Assembly: GCA_002506425.1 (NCBI GenBank)
Contig: DAXO01000017.1
Coordinates: 46,156 to 110,155 of the forward strand
Origin: Methanomassiliicoccaceae archaeon UBA480
GTDB lineage: Archaea; Thermoplasmatota; Thermoplasmata; Methanomassiliicoccales; Methanomethylophilaceae
Length of the DNA: 64,000 nucleotides
Direction: 5' to 3'
The position numbers and the translations under genes are program-made. Within the stretch, counting starts at the first letter, position 1. Every line of letters starts with the position of its first letter. Positions 46,581-55,232 of the stretch are shown piece after piece. The notes beneath the pieces were generated by a model. It saw only the letters and a program-made list of their open reading frames with translations, was not told the origin of the DNA and searched no databases.

Positions 46581-46958
46581 TCACATTATCTTGTATCTGC
46601 CCATGGCCTCGAGGTACAGGATCTCTCCGCCCTCGTTCAGGGGCTGCTCGTGGTCCGCGTTGATGGGGATGGAGATCTGCTCGAACGTCTCCATGTCCAT
46701 GATGAGGGCCTCGGTATCGCTGAGCGTGAGGATCTGTCCCTTCCTCTTGTCGATAACGGGCACCTGAACCTTGGTGCTGACAGGTCCGACGATGGACTTC
46801 TTTGCGCCGGTGAAGATGCTGACTGCATCGACGTTGGCCTTGGCGGATCCGTGCTTTCCGGGCTTGGAGGTGGTGATCTTGATGATCTTGCAAGGCTCGT
46901 CGTCGACGTTGACGTACCTTCCCTCTTTCAGCTCCCTGATCTCTTTCATCTCCCACAT
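46581..46958 (-). CDS. eif5A: Translation initiation factor 5A
   Basis: 125 aa from ATG at 46958 (an in-frame GTG at 46967 is an alternative). The hypusine loop is visible as TSKPGKHGSAKANVDAV, with the modified Lys between GK and H. The C-terminal OB-fold follows. eIF5A relieves stalled ribosomes and in archaea is linked to translation termination, which is of interest given the CGA-stop evidence. Agmatinase is encoded 9 bases downstream. Confidence 0.95.
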   Translation of the reverse strand: MWEMKEIRELKEGRYVNVDDEPCKIIKITTSKPGKHGSAKANVDAVSIFTGAKKSIVGPVSTKVQVPVIDKRKGQILTLSDTEALIMDMETFEQISIPINADHEQPLNEGGEILYLEAMGRYKIM

Positions 46959-46970
46959 TGGACTCACTCT

Positions 46971-46984
46971 CTTTGGTATATTAC
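46971..46984 (-). promoter_or_regulatory. TATA box of the eIF5A-agmatinase operon
   Basis: On the minus strand the sequence reads GTAATATACCAAAG, 13-26 bases before the ATG at 46958, suggesting a leaderless mRNA. The rest of 46985-47187 shows no gene that I can support. Confidence 0.5.
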
Positions 46985-47187
46985 GACTCCCGAGCCGTTC
47001 AAGGCCGGAAGTTCACCCCCGTGAAGGAGGCGTCGATACGCATGTTAATTGAATTCATGCTATCTGGCTCACCCATACGGGCGGTTGCGCATATTAAGAT
47101 TACGCGCGTGACGGCGATTTTTCCTGTATTTCTCCAGGTTCATCTATCGATATGGGCCATCTATCGAGGAGTCGACAATGGTTGTTT

Positions 47188-47508
47188 TCACAGTTGGAAA
47201 TCATCGGATTCGACGAAGTAATACGGTTCGTTCTCTGCCTTGCGGTAACGGATGGTCGCTGTTTCAGAGTCCGTGCCGACATCAGGGATTTTCGAGGCGA
47301 GGTGTATCGTTCCGAAGACGAGATACATGGAATACAGTCCTCCTGCCAGCGAGGCTATGGAAAGCAGCAGAATCATCTTCTCGCTTTCGATTGCGCAATA
47401 GTACACCGTTCTTGCGATACCGATGAGCGCTATGAGCGCCCCGACGGTCATAGGCAGCAGCGCATCATGATTCACCCGTTCGTCGTCGCAGAGCATTATC
47501 CCTTTCAT
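47188..47508 (-). CDS. Small membrane protein of unknown function
   Basis: 106 aa with two to three hydrophobic segments (ALLPMTVGALIALIGIARTVYY; MILLLSIASLAGGLYSMYLVFG) and a polar C-terminus. No family recognised. A TATA-like CATATATG on the minus strand lies ~17-25 bases upstream of the ATG at 47508, supporting a real monocistronic gene. No in-frame CGA. Confidence 0.5.
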   Translation of the reverse strand: MKGIMLCDDERVNHDALLPMTVGALIALIGIARTVYYCAIESEKMILLLSIASLAGGLYSMYLVFGTIHLASKIPDVGTDSETATIRYRKAENEPYYFVESDDFQL

Positions 47509-47627
47509 GCCATCCGTATCATCATATATGGCCGTGGATCGTGCAGGCCGTCAGTGAATTCCATGGCGCCTGAGACGGAATGAAAGTTTGTCGGATGAGC
47601 GGGGTCCCGGAGGGCCCCGCGGACCCA

Positions 47628-48722
47628 TCAATGTCTTCTAGGCTTTCCTTTGCCAGGCCTGTTCTGCCTCTTGCCCTTGTTGGATTTCTGAGGCTTCTTG
47701 GGCGGATCGGGATACTTCTTCTTGATCTCCTCGACCCTCTTCTTCAGTTCCTCGTTGAGCCTGTCTCCGGCGAATTCGCCATGGTACTGGTCGATTTTCG
47801 CCGCTATGAGGACCTTTCCTGCAACCGCTCTGGCTATCTTGCCGCGCTGCCAGTAGGGCGCGCGATGGATGTCGGGATGCTGGTAGATGACCCCGTGCTT
47901 GGGGCCGCGCTTTCCGGACCTCATGGCCCTGAACATGGCCTTCTCCGCGCCCAGCAGCTGGACGGTGGAAGACGGGAGGGATGCGAGTCTCTCGAGCCCT
48001 CCTGCGAGCGAGACCATCCTTGCCGCCAAGGGACCTCCGAGCATGGCGCAGAGGTTGGGGCAGGTCTGCTCCACAATCCCGCGGATGTACGCCTCCGTTC
48101 TGTCGCCGTCCTCGTAGAGGCGGTCCAGGGTGTCGGCCAGGTCCATGATGGCCCTTATGTCCTCATCGTCCATGTCCGCGCCGATGGATTCGATCTCGAT
48201 CCCGAGCTCCTCCATCACAGCGTCCCTGTATCCGTATCTGGCGACGAGTTCGGCGTATCTCTTCTCATGGGCGTAGTCGGCGAGCTCGGGGAAGTACATC
48301 CCGTACCATTCGTGCAGGCGCTCGCTGTAGAGGTTGATGGTGGAGATCTGATCGTCCAGGCTCCTGATGGCTTGGACCAGGTTCCTGTCGCGCGGTACCG
48401 GCTCCGAGGTCCTGAGCCTTCCGAGGCCCAGCATCGCTTCGTGCATGAACGCGTCGTCGAATCCGTAGTCCTGCGCCTTGATGAACGAGGAATCGAACAT
48501 CATCGGCTTCCCGAGCTCCGACTGCCTCCTCTCGGCCACGTAGGGCTTCTCCGCCTTCCCAGCGAGCTCCCTCTCCTCGTCGAGGATGCCTCCGCGCTGC
48601 ATGGCGGCCAGCTTCTCGGCGGCCTGTTCAGCGTCCTTTGGCATGAGCCTCTTGTCGAGGATTCTTCCGTTCTTCTCGTCCACAAGGAACGTTCCGAACC
48701 ATTTGGTTACTATGATTGTCAT
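47628..48722 (-). CDS. nop5: C/D box snoRNP core protein Nop5 (Nop56/58)
   Basis: 364 aa. N-terminal domain, a coiled-coil middle (SLDDQISTINLYSERLHEWYGMYFPEL) and the Nop domain with CPNLCAMLGGPLAARMVSLAGGLERLASLPSSTVQLLGAEKAMF, followed by the KHGVIYQHP motif and a very basic Lys/Pro tail. It scaffolds L7Ae, guide RNA and fibrillarin for 2'-O-methylation of RNA. Fibrillarin, often adjacent, is not present here. It starts 1 base after the aldolase gene. Confidence 0.95.
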   Translation of the reverse strand: MTIIVTKWFGTFLVDEKNGRILDKRLMPKDAEQAAEKLAAMQRGGILDEERELAGKAEKPYVAERRQSELGKPMMFDSSFIKAQDYGFDDAFMHEAMLGLGRLRTSEPVPRDRNLVQAIRSLDDQISTINLYSERLHEWYGMYFPELADYAHEKRYAELVARYGYRDAVMEELGIEIESIGADMDDEDIRAIMDLADTLDRLYEDGDRTEAYIRGIVEQTCPNLCAMLGGPLAARMVSLAGGLERLASLPSSTVQLLGAEKAMFRAMRSGKRGPKHGVIYQHPDIHRAPYWQRGKIARAVAGKVLIAAKIDQYHGEFAGDRLNEELKKRVEEIKKKYPDPPKKPQKSNKGKRQNRPGKGKPRRH

Positions 48723-48723
48723 A

Positions 48724-49326
48724 TCATTCGACCCCCAGTCTCCTGAGTTCTTCGGTCGGCAGGTCCTCGGCGCCTCCGCACATCATCTGCAGGCGGGCCT
48801 GGAACTCCAGCTCCTCCATCCTGTCGTACGCCTCTTCGAGCGTCGTCCCCTGTGTCAGAGCGCCGTGACGCGCCATCAGCATGACGGGGGATTCGCTCAG
48901 GGATGCCACCGCGTCAACCAGTTCGTCCGTCCCCGGCGTGATGTACGGTATGGTGGGGACCCTTCCGAGAAGGAGCGCGCCTTCCGGAGTGAGGTTGCAT
49001 CTGAGCTCCTCGTTCCTCAATGTGAGCGCTATGCAGTTCAGAGGGTGGCAGTGGATCACGGCGTTCGTCCGAGTGTTCTTCCTGTAGAGTGCGAGGTGGA
49101 ATCTGGTCTCTATGGACGGCTTCCCGCCAGAGACGACGGTCCCGTCAAGAGAGACCTTCACAAGGTCCTCGGGCTTCAGCAGCCCCTTGTTCCTGCCTGA
49201 CGGGGTGATTAGCACGCCGTCGTCCACGCGGATGCTCATGTTTCCTCCGGCAGACACGGTCAGGTTCCTGTCATACAGTCTGGCACAGGTTTCCACGAGG
49301 GCCTTGCGCGCCTCAGTCTCGTCCAT
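48724..49326 (-). CDS. Class II aldolase (fuculose-phosphate aldolase family)
   Basis: 200 aa. NLTVSAGGNMSIRV, ITPSGRNKG, and the zinc ligands in AVIHCHPLNCIAL and MLMARHGALTQG are present. The gene lies 1 base after mtnA, so the pair probably acts on 5-deoxy- or 5-methylthio-ribulose-1-phosphate, cleaving it to dihydroxyacetone phosphate and an aldehyde; such a route recycles 5'-deoxyadenosine in other methanogens. Substrate assignment is inference from this pairing. Confidence 0.87.
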   Translation of the reverse strand: MDETEARKALVETCARLYDRNLTVSAGGNMSIRVDDGVLITPSGRNKGLLKPEDLVKVSLDGTVVSGGKPSIETRFHLALYRKNTRTNAVIHCHPLNCIALTLRNEELRCNLTPEGALLLGRVPTIPYITPGTDELVDAVASLSESPVMLMARHGALTQGTTLEEAYDRMEELEFQARLQMMCGGAEDLPTEELRRLGVE

Positions 49327-49327
49327 A

Positions 49328-50326
49328 TCAGTCCCTCATGATCCCTATCTCGTCCGGCTTGAGGATCCCTTTCTCGGTGATGAATCCGGTGACCAGGTCC
49401 GCCGGGGTGACGTCGAATGCGGGATTGAGGGCCTGGGATCCCTCCGGGGCGATCCTGATCCCCGCGATGGTGTTGACTTCGTCCTGGGACCTCTGCTCTA
49501 TGACGATCTCCTTTCCGGATCCCATGGAGAGGTCGAAAGTCGAAACGGGAGCGGCCACGTAGAACGGGATGCCGAAGTGCTTGGCGGCGATAGCCTTGTC
49601 GAACGTGCCGATCTTGTTGGCGAAATCGCCGTTGGAGGCTATCCTGTCCGCTCCGGTGATGATGAAGTCCACGCCCTGGCTCATGTAGTATGCGGATGCT
49701 CCGTCAGGGATGATCCTGTGGTCGATCCCCTCCTGTCCGAGCTCCCAGGCGGTCAGCTGCATCCCCTGCAGGCGGGGGCGAGTCTCCGATACGTATACGA
49801 AGAAGTCCTTCCCGGCATCGTGGGCGGTCCTCATCGGGGCGAGGGCCGTTCCGTAGTCCACGGTGGCCAGGGCTCCTGCGTTGCAGTGGGTCATGAGCTT
49901 CATGCCGCTGTCGATCAGCTCCGCTCCGTACTTCCCTATGAGCCTGCACTTCTCGATGGTGGCTTCCGCGTAGGCCTGGGCGGCCTTCACGGGGTCCTCC
50001 CCTTCGGACAGCCTCTCGCACATCCAATCCACCGCATGGAAGAGGTCGTAGGCGGTGGGCCTCGCGGATTTGACATAGGATGCCGCCTTGGGGATGTCGC
50101 ATCCTCCAAGCGCTGCCAGGCACATCGCGTAGGCAGCCGTTGCTCCGATGGACGGCGCTCCGCGCGTGGTCATGTTGCGGATGGCCTCCGCCACATCCTT
50201 GTAGTCGGAGAAGCGGACGAAGACCAGCTTCGCCGGGAGCTCTCTCTGATCGATCATGACCACTTCGCCGTTCTCGAACCATACTGCTCTGATATCCTTC
50301 CTGACTCCGTCGACTAGGGCCTTCAT
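49328..50326 (-). CDS. mtnA: S-methyl-5-thioribose-1-phosphate isomerase (MtnA family)
   Basis: 332 aa. TRGAPSIGATAAYAM, MTHCNAGALATVDYGTAL (catalytic Cys), ETRPRLQGMQLTAWEL, ITGADRIASNGDFANKIGT and the C-terminal PAFDVTPADLVTGFITEKG are all MtnA features. It is related to the R15P isomerase at 8.4 kb but has the longer N-terminal domain of MtnA. Together with the downstream aldolase it points to salvage of 5'-deoxyadenosine and methylthioadenosine. No in-frame CGA. Confidence 0.92.
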   Translation of the reverse strand: MKALVDGVRKDIRAVWFENGEVVMIDQRELPAKLVFVRFSDYKDVAEAIRNMTTRGAPSIGATAAYAMCLAALGGCDIPKAASYVKSARPTAYDLFHAVDWMCERLSEGEDPVKAAQAYAEATIEKCRLIGKYGAELIDSGMKLMTHCNAGALATVDYGTALAPMRTAHDAGKDFFVYVSETRPRLQGMQLTAWELGQEGIDHRIIPDGASAYYMSQGVDFIITGADRIASNGDFANKIGTFDKAIAAKHFGIPFYVAAPVSTFDLSMGSGKEIVIEQRSQDEVNTIAGIRIAPEGSQALNPAFDVTPADLVTGFITEKGILKPDEIGIMRD

Positions 50327-50502
50327 GTTAACGGTGAGTCATGGCGGAGGGTGTAAAATACATGCGCATCTCCGAGCACTCACTTCCGGAGCTAGGGGAT
50401 ATCCGGCACAGTGTCGCCCAGCTGGTAGTTTTTTCAACCTGCAATACGTGGGGGACGCATCGCGATGGGACTTTCATAGACCGAATCGGCGAGGTGAGAC
50501 CA

Positions 50503-51561
50503 ATGCTGTATGTTGATCCGTACGTCAGGGATACTTTCCGCAAGAATCAGCCGGAGGGAAGGAACGGCTACATAAGGCTCGATCAGAATGAGAATCCGGA
50601 CGGCCTTCCCAGATGGTTCTTCGACGAGGTCATGAAGGAGATAACCCCCTCGTTCCTCGCCATGTATCCCGAGGAGGGCCCCCTTGTGAAGAAATACGCC
50701 GCCATGGTCGGCGTCGGACCCGAGAACGTGACTCTGACCGATGGGAGCCTCCTCGGCATGGGGTATCTGACGCATGTATTCGGAGAGCCTGGGAAGAACA
50801 TGGTCGTCGTGAAGCCCACCTTCAACATGTACGGGGTCTTCGCGAGCCTCAACGGCATGGGCGTCGTGGAAGTTCCGTATGAGGCCGATTTCTCGATGCC
50901 CATCGAGAAGATCCTGGCCGCCATCGACGACAGGACCGGCATAGTCGTCCTCGTTAATCCAAACATGCCTGTGGGCAACGTGTATGCCCCGGAGGACATC
51001 GAGAAGGTCGTGAAGAAGGCCGGCGAGTTCGGGGCACTGGTGATAGTCGACGAGGCCTACCACTACTTCTACGACGGCTCTTCCATAGCCCTGGTCTCGA
51101 GATACGACAACGTCGCCGTCCTCAGGACATTCTCCAAGATGCTGGCCATCACCTCTCTGAGGCTCGGGGTCATTGTGTCCAGCAAAGAGATCATCCATTA
51201 TGTCAACAACTGGAGGCCCCACTACACCATCGGCGGAGTCACGCTGAAGTTCGGCGAGGCCATCGTCGACAACCACGAGAGGCTGCTGAAGGAGCTCGAG
51301 GAGAACTTCAGAGAGGGTAAGGAGTACATCCTGAAGAGGCTCGAGGAGAAGGGCTACTCGGTGATACCGAGCAACGGTTGCTTCCTGTGCGTCCGTCTCA
51401 AGCATAGGCCGGTGCAGTACGTGGCCGATGAGATGAAGAAGAGAAACATTCTGATTTTCTGCGGGTCGGGCCCCCTGGACGGCTACGTCCGCCTGTCCGT
51501 CTGCGGCAAGAAGTATATGCGGATGTTCGCCGACAACCTGTTCGAGATAGACAGGGAGTGA
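50503..51561 (+). CDS. PLP-dependent aminotransferase, HisC-like (class I/II)
   Basis: 352 aa. YIRLDQNENPDGLP near the N-terminus, NPNMPVGNVY, VIVDEAYHYFYDG and the PLP-lysine motif RTFSKMLAITSLRLG are typical of the histidinol-phosphate aminotransferase group. ATG at 50503 is chosen; the ORF extends to 50341 but contains an in-frame CGA at 50482 and lacks homology upstream. It is followed after 4 bases by ispD, so it may act in cell-surface or nucleotide-activated alcohol synthesis instead of histidine synthesis; not decided. Confidence 0.85.
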   Translation: MLYVDPYVRDTFRKNQPEGRNGYIRLDQNENPDGLPRWFFDEVMKEITPSFLAMYPEEGPLVKKYAAMVGVGPENVTLTDGSLLGMGYLTHVFGEPGKNMVVVKPTFNMYGVFASLNGMGVVEVPYEADFSMPIEKILAAIDDRTGIVVLVNPNMPVGNVYAPEDIEKVVKKAGEFGALVIVDEAYHYFYDGSSIALVSRYDNVAVLRTFSKMLAITSLRLGVIVSSKEIIHYVNNWRPHYTIGGVTLKFGEAIVDNHERLLKELEENFREGKEYILKRLEEKGYSVIPSNGCFLCVRLKHRPVQYVADEMKKRNILIFCGSGPLDGYVRLSVCGKKYMRMFADNLFEIDRE

Positions 51562-51565
51562 CTTC

Positions 51566-52282
51566 GTGAAGACAGCGGCGATCATACTCGCAGGCGGAGT
51601 CGGCAAGCGCATGGGCGCTCCCATGCCCAAGCAGTTTCTGGAGATCAACGGAAAGCCCGTGCTTGTGCACACGGTATCCAATTTCCAGAGGAACGGATCC
51701 ATAGACGCGATCATCATCGTCTGCGTTCCGGAGTGGATGGATCGCACGAGGGAGCTGGTCGAGGAATACGGTCTCACGAAGGTGTCGGCGGTGGTTCCCG
51801 GTGGAGATACCTCCCACGATTCCACCCGCAACGGCATGTTCCATCTCAGAGGATTCCTGGATGCGGACGATCTGGTAATCGTCCATGATGCGGCCAGACC
51901 CATTCTTCCGCAGAAGGCCATAGACGAGATGATACGTGTGGCGACCGAGAAAGGGAATGCGTCTCTCGCAATTCCGTGCTACGAGACGGTGATCTACACC
52001 GAGGACCAGCTCTCGGGGAGCAGGGAACTGGACAGGAGCCGCCTCATGAGGGTTCAGACCCCTCAGGCCTATCGCTACGGAGAGATACTGGAGCTGTACG
52101 ATCGTGCCGAGCGCGAAGGCCGTCACGATTTCATCTATGCGGATATAGTGGCTGTGGAATACGGCATGACCGTTTACTTCTCGAAGGGATTCGCCAACAA
52201 TATCAAGATAACCAAGCAGGAGGACATTCCGCTCTGCGAATATCTCATGGGAATCCCCGAGGACAAGCTCTTCGATCTCTGA
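51566..52282 (+). CDS. IspD/TarI-type cytidylyltransferase
   Basis: 238 aa from GTG. The nucleotide-binding motif AAIILAGGVGKRMGAPMPKQFLEINGKPVL, VVPGGDTSHDSTRNGM, and VIVHDAARPILP are intact. The family includes MEP cytidylyltransferase and the ribitol-5-phosphate enzyme. Archaea use the mevalonate route, so a CDP-alcohol role is more likely; a LicD-family protein is encoded close by. Its 3' end overlaps the CGA-terminated rpiA by 11 bases. Confidence 0.85.
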   Translation: MKTAAIILAGGVGKRMGAPMPKQFLEINGKPVLVHTVSNFQRNGSIDAIIIVCVPEWMDRTRELVEEYGLTKVSAVVPGGDTSHDSTRNGMFHLRGFLDADDLVIVHDAARPILPQKAIDEMIRVATEKGNASLAIPCYETVIYTEDQLSGSRELDRSRLMRVQTPQAYRYGEILELYDRAEREGRHDFIYADIVAVEYGMTVYFSKGFANNIKITKQEDIPLCEYLMGIPEDKLFDL

Positions 52283-52970
52283 CGGTTTCTCTGACGGCGC
52301 CGTCCTCTTCATAATAGGCTTCGACGGCATGCGTCAGGCCAATGAACAGCCCGCATTCTACAACGCCAGGTATGGCGTTCACGCACGCTTCCAGATATGT
52401 GGGGTCGTCGATTCCGGCGAATCTGCAATCGTAGATCAGGTTGCCGTTGTCGGTGACGAAGGCGTCGCCGTCCTTCATGCGAAGGGTCGGGGTGCATCCG
52501 AGCCTTCCGAGCGATTCCGCGGTTCTCCTGTGGGCGAAACGGCAGACCTCGACGGGAAGCGGCGCGGTCGTCCCGAGTCTTTCCACCATCTTGAACCCGT
52601 CCACGACTATGATCTCGCGTTCGGTCATGGCGGCGACTATCTTCTCTCTCAGAAGGGCGCCACCCAATCCTTTGATCAGATTCAGCTCAGAGTCCACCTC
52701 GTCGGCTCCGTCGATTGTGACATCGATCGAATCCACGCATTCGATGTCGGCGATCTCCAGCCCGATGCCTTCAGCATAGGCGGTCGTTCTGTCCGAAGTG
52801 GATACGAATGTCAGATTGTAGCCCCCGTCTACGAGCTCGATCAGGCGGTCTGCGGCCATGCATGCCGCGTTCCCGGTCCCCAGACCTATGGTCATGCCGT
52901 TCTCGACGAAGCGGTCCACCGCTCTTGCCGATGCGGGCCTCTTCCTGAGCCATGGCGCTTCGTCGCTCAT
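52272..52970 (-). CDS. rpiA: Ribose-5-phosphate isomerase A (ending at CGA)
   Basis: 232 aa, the usual RpiA length. TIGLGTGNAACMAADRL, FVSTSDRTTAYAEGIGLEI, DVTIDGADEVDSELNLIKGLGGALLREKIVA and the TDNGNLIYDC motif are present. It interconverts ribose- and ribulose-5-phosphate, joining the transketolase/transaldolase genes at 1.7-4.2 kb. The only in-frame CGA is at 52274-52272, after VRETVRD. The standard code gives nine more residues, to 52245. Confidence 0.95.
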
Positions 52971-53716
52971 TGGCCCATCCCCTCCAGTTCCCAGTCCTTC
53001 AGGATGCTGAGGGGGAAGCCCTTCGCTCCAGTCCGCTTATCTTCTGGAGGAGGAGTCATGTAGTCTCCGAAGATGTGCGTCAGCAACTCGTTGTTCTTCT
53101 CCGCGAGGTAGCAGGTCGTATCCTCGAATGCATGGGGCACAGGGGTTCCGAAGCAGCCCGTGCGGAATATCTCGTTCCTGAACTCGGTTGTGTATATCGT
53201 CCTTAGATCGGATCTCTTCTCCGGCAGAGCTTCTGCGGCCCTCTCGAAGAATCTCGGAATCCAGAGCAAGCGGCGATAAAGGGCGACCGAATCCACACGA
53301 TCCAAAAGCGTGACGGAGATGTGTATGCCCCAAATCATGATGTTCGAGAGCGACTGCCGAACCCTTCCTTCCGGGTACTTCATCAGAGGGAAGAGATCTA
53401 TGAACGGGGCCGTCTTATCGCGAAGCTCTTTTTCGAAATCGTCTCCGCGATATACAACATGGGGGTGCGTATCGGCCTTTGATTTGTGGTAGTAGTAGCG
53501 TTCCGGATCCAGCTCGCTCCGCAGGACCCTTTCGATCTCTGGAAGATCCTCTTCCCACACCCAGATGTCCATGTCGTCATCCCATGGGATGAATCCGTCG
53601 TGTCTCACGGCCCCGATAGCCGATCCATAGCAGAGGTAGTGTCTTATCCCATGCGCATCCAGGATGTGGGATATGTCCTTGTACATGGAAAGGAGACGGG
53701 ACTGGATATCATTCAT
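52967..53716 (-). CDS. LicD-family phosphotransferase
   Basis: 249 aa. The nucleotidyltransferase-like LicD core is clear: HYLCYGSAIGAVRHDGFIPWDDDMDIWV with the GSxxG and DDD acidic metal site, followed by YRGDDFEKELRDKTAPFIDLFPL. LicD proteins attach phosphocholine or related phospho-alcohols to surface glycans. With the CDP-alcohol-type cytidylyltransferase nearby this suggests surface polymer decoration. It overlaps rpiA by 4 bases and starts just after a TATA element (GCTATATATC, minus strand near 53735-53744). Confidence 0.85.
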   Translation of the reverse strand: MNDIQSRLLSMYKDISHILDAHGIRHYLCYGSAIGAVRHDGFIPWDDDMDIWVWEEDLPEIERVLRSELDPERYYYHKSKADTHPHVVYRGDDFEKELRDKTAPFIDLFPLMKYPEGRVRQSLSNIMIWGIHISVTLLDRVDSVALYRRLLWIPRFFERAAEALPEKRSDLRTIYTTEFRNEIFRTGCFGTPVPHAFEDTTCYLAEKNNELLTHIFGDYMTPPPEDKRTGAKGFPLSILKDWELEGMGQ

Positions 53717-53834
53717 TGCTGTCGGATGGTCTTTTTGATATATAGCGTCGGGTTGTTATTTTCAGATCATATCGCAGTTTTGTGAAGAATTAGCAGCCAA
53801 CTTCCACATCAAATGTCATGTAACATCGAATCGT

Positions 53835-55097
53835 ATGAATGATTACAGGGAACGTTGCATAGAGAAAACGATCAAGAAGAATCTGGATGTATTCGGTGCG
53901 ATACTTCTGGTCGGTCCCAAATGGTGCGGGAAAACAACCACCGCCAAACTGTTCTGCAACAGTTCCATTGAGTTTGCAAATCCCGTCGACTCCAGATACT
54001 ACATCAACATGGCAGACGTCGATATAATGCTCCTGCTGAAGGGCAAGAAACCGCGTCTGTTCGTTGAGTGGCAGATCCTTCCCGAGCTATGGGATGCAAT
54101 CCGTTATGATATCGATGCCAATGACTTGCAAGGAGCGTATATTCTTACAGGATCCAATACTGTAGACCGCTCGAAGATACATCATTCCGGAGCAGGACGC
54201 ATAGTCACGTTGAAGATGTTGCCCATGAGCCTGTTGGAGTCTGGCGATTCCAGCGGGGTCGTTTCAATAACAGATCTATTTGACAGTCAGACTGAGGTGT
54301 ATTCGGAATCGAGTCATTCCATAGAGGATATCGCGAGGCTGATCGTTCGTGGCGGCTGGCCAAAGATGGCAGACGTGTCATATGAGACCTCGAGGACATA
54401 CATGAGAGGGTATTGCAGGACGTTATTGGATCATGAGATTTCCTCCGTAGATGGGAGGAGGCGTGATCCTATCCGCATGAATCAGATTCTGAGATCCCTA
54501 GCTCGTAATGAATCTACGGAAGCCAGCAACTCTGTGATATTGAGCGACATCACATCCGGCGGTTATCAGATGCATGCCAATACTCTCGAAGATTATCTCG
54601 ATGCTTTGAGGTCGCTATTTTTGATTGACGATCTTCCTGCGTGGTGTCCAAGTCTCCGTTCGAAAACCGTCGTTCGCACATTTCCAGTGAGGCATTTCAT
54701 AGATCCTTCTATTGGAGCGTACTTCATGGGCGCAAAGGCCGAGGACCTCCTAAACGATCCTCAGACTCTGGGTTCCTATTTCGAGTCTATGGTCATAAGA
54801 GACCTTCGCGTATACGCATCGGCAATCGATGGCGATGTTTACCATTATCGTGACAAGAACGGGTTGGAAGCCGATGCGATCATCCATTTGGATGATGGCA
54901 GATGGGCCGCTTTCGAAATCAAACTCGGAAAGAAGGACATAGACGCAGGAGCGGAGAATCTGTTGAAGCTGAAGAACAAGGTCGATTCGAAGACAGAGGG
55001 GGATCCCTCGTTCCTGGCGGTCATCACATACAACGGCATGGCATATCGTCGCAAAGATGGAGTCTATGTGATACCCGTCGGATGTCTGGGGCCATGA
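53835..55097 (+). CDS. AAA ATPase with DUF4143 domain
   Basis: 420 aa. Walker A is GPKWCGKTTTAK near residue 27; an AAA domain with ILTGSNTVDRS follows, then a DUF4143 region with a nuclease-like DKNGLEADAIIHLDDGRWAAFEIKLG segment near the C-terminus. Such proteins are widespread in archaea and bacteria and often horizontally spread; function unclear. Its codon use is visibly more AT-rich than the neighbours, a sign of acquisition, yet it too has no in-frame CGA. It is flanked by AT-rich spacers (53717-53834 and 55098-55232). Confidence 0.85.
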   Translation: MNDYRERCIEKTIKKNLDVFGAILLVGPKWCGKTTTAKLFCNSSIEFANPVDSRYYINMADVDIMLLLKGKKPRLFVEWQILPELWDAIRYDIDANDLQGAYILTGSNTVDRSKIHHSGAGRIVTLKMLPMSLLESGDSSGVVSITDLFDSQTEVYSESSHSIEDIARLIVRGGWPKMADVSYETSRTYMRGYCRTLLDHEISSVDGRRRDPIRMNQILRSLARNESTEASNSVILSDITSGGYQMHANTLEDYLDALRSLFLIDDLPAWCPSLRSKTVVRTFPVRHFIDPSIGAYFMGAKAEDLLNDPQTLGSYFESMVIRDLRVYASAIDGDVYHYRDKNGLEADAIIHLDDGRWAAFEIKLGKKDIDAGAENLLKLKNKVDSKTEGDPSFLAVITYNGMAYRRKDGVYVIPVGCLGP

Positions 55098-55232
55098 TAT
55101 GTGCTGTGTCCAGCTCGATCCTCCGCACGACTGAACGAATGCGGGTGATTCGGGCGCATCCTTGCCGGACGTATCGTCCTCTCGGAATCGGGTTAGGGTT
55201 ATAACATAAGAATCGCATCACGCCCTGATACC

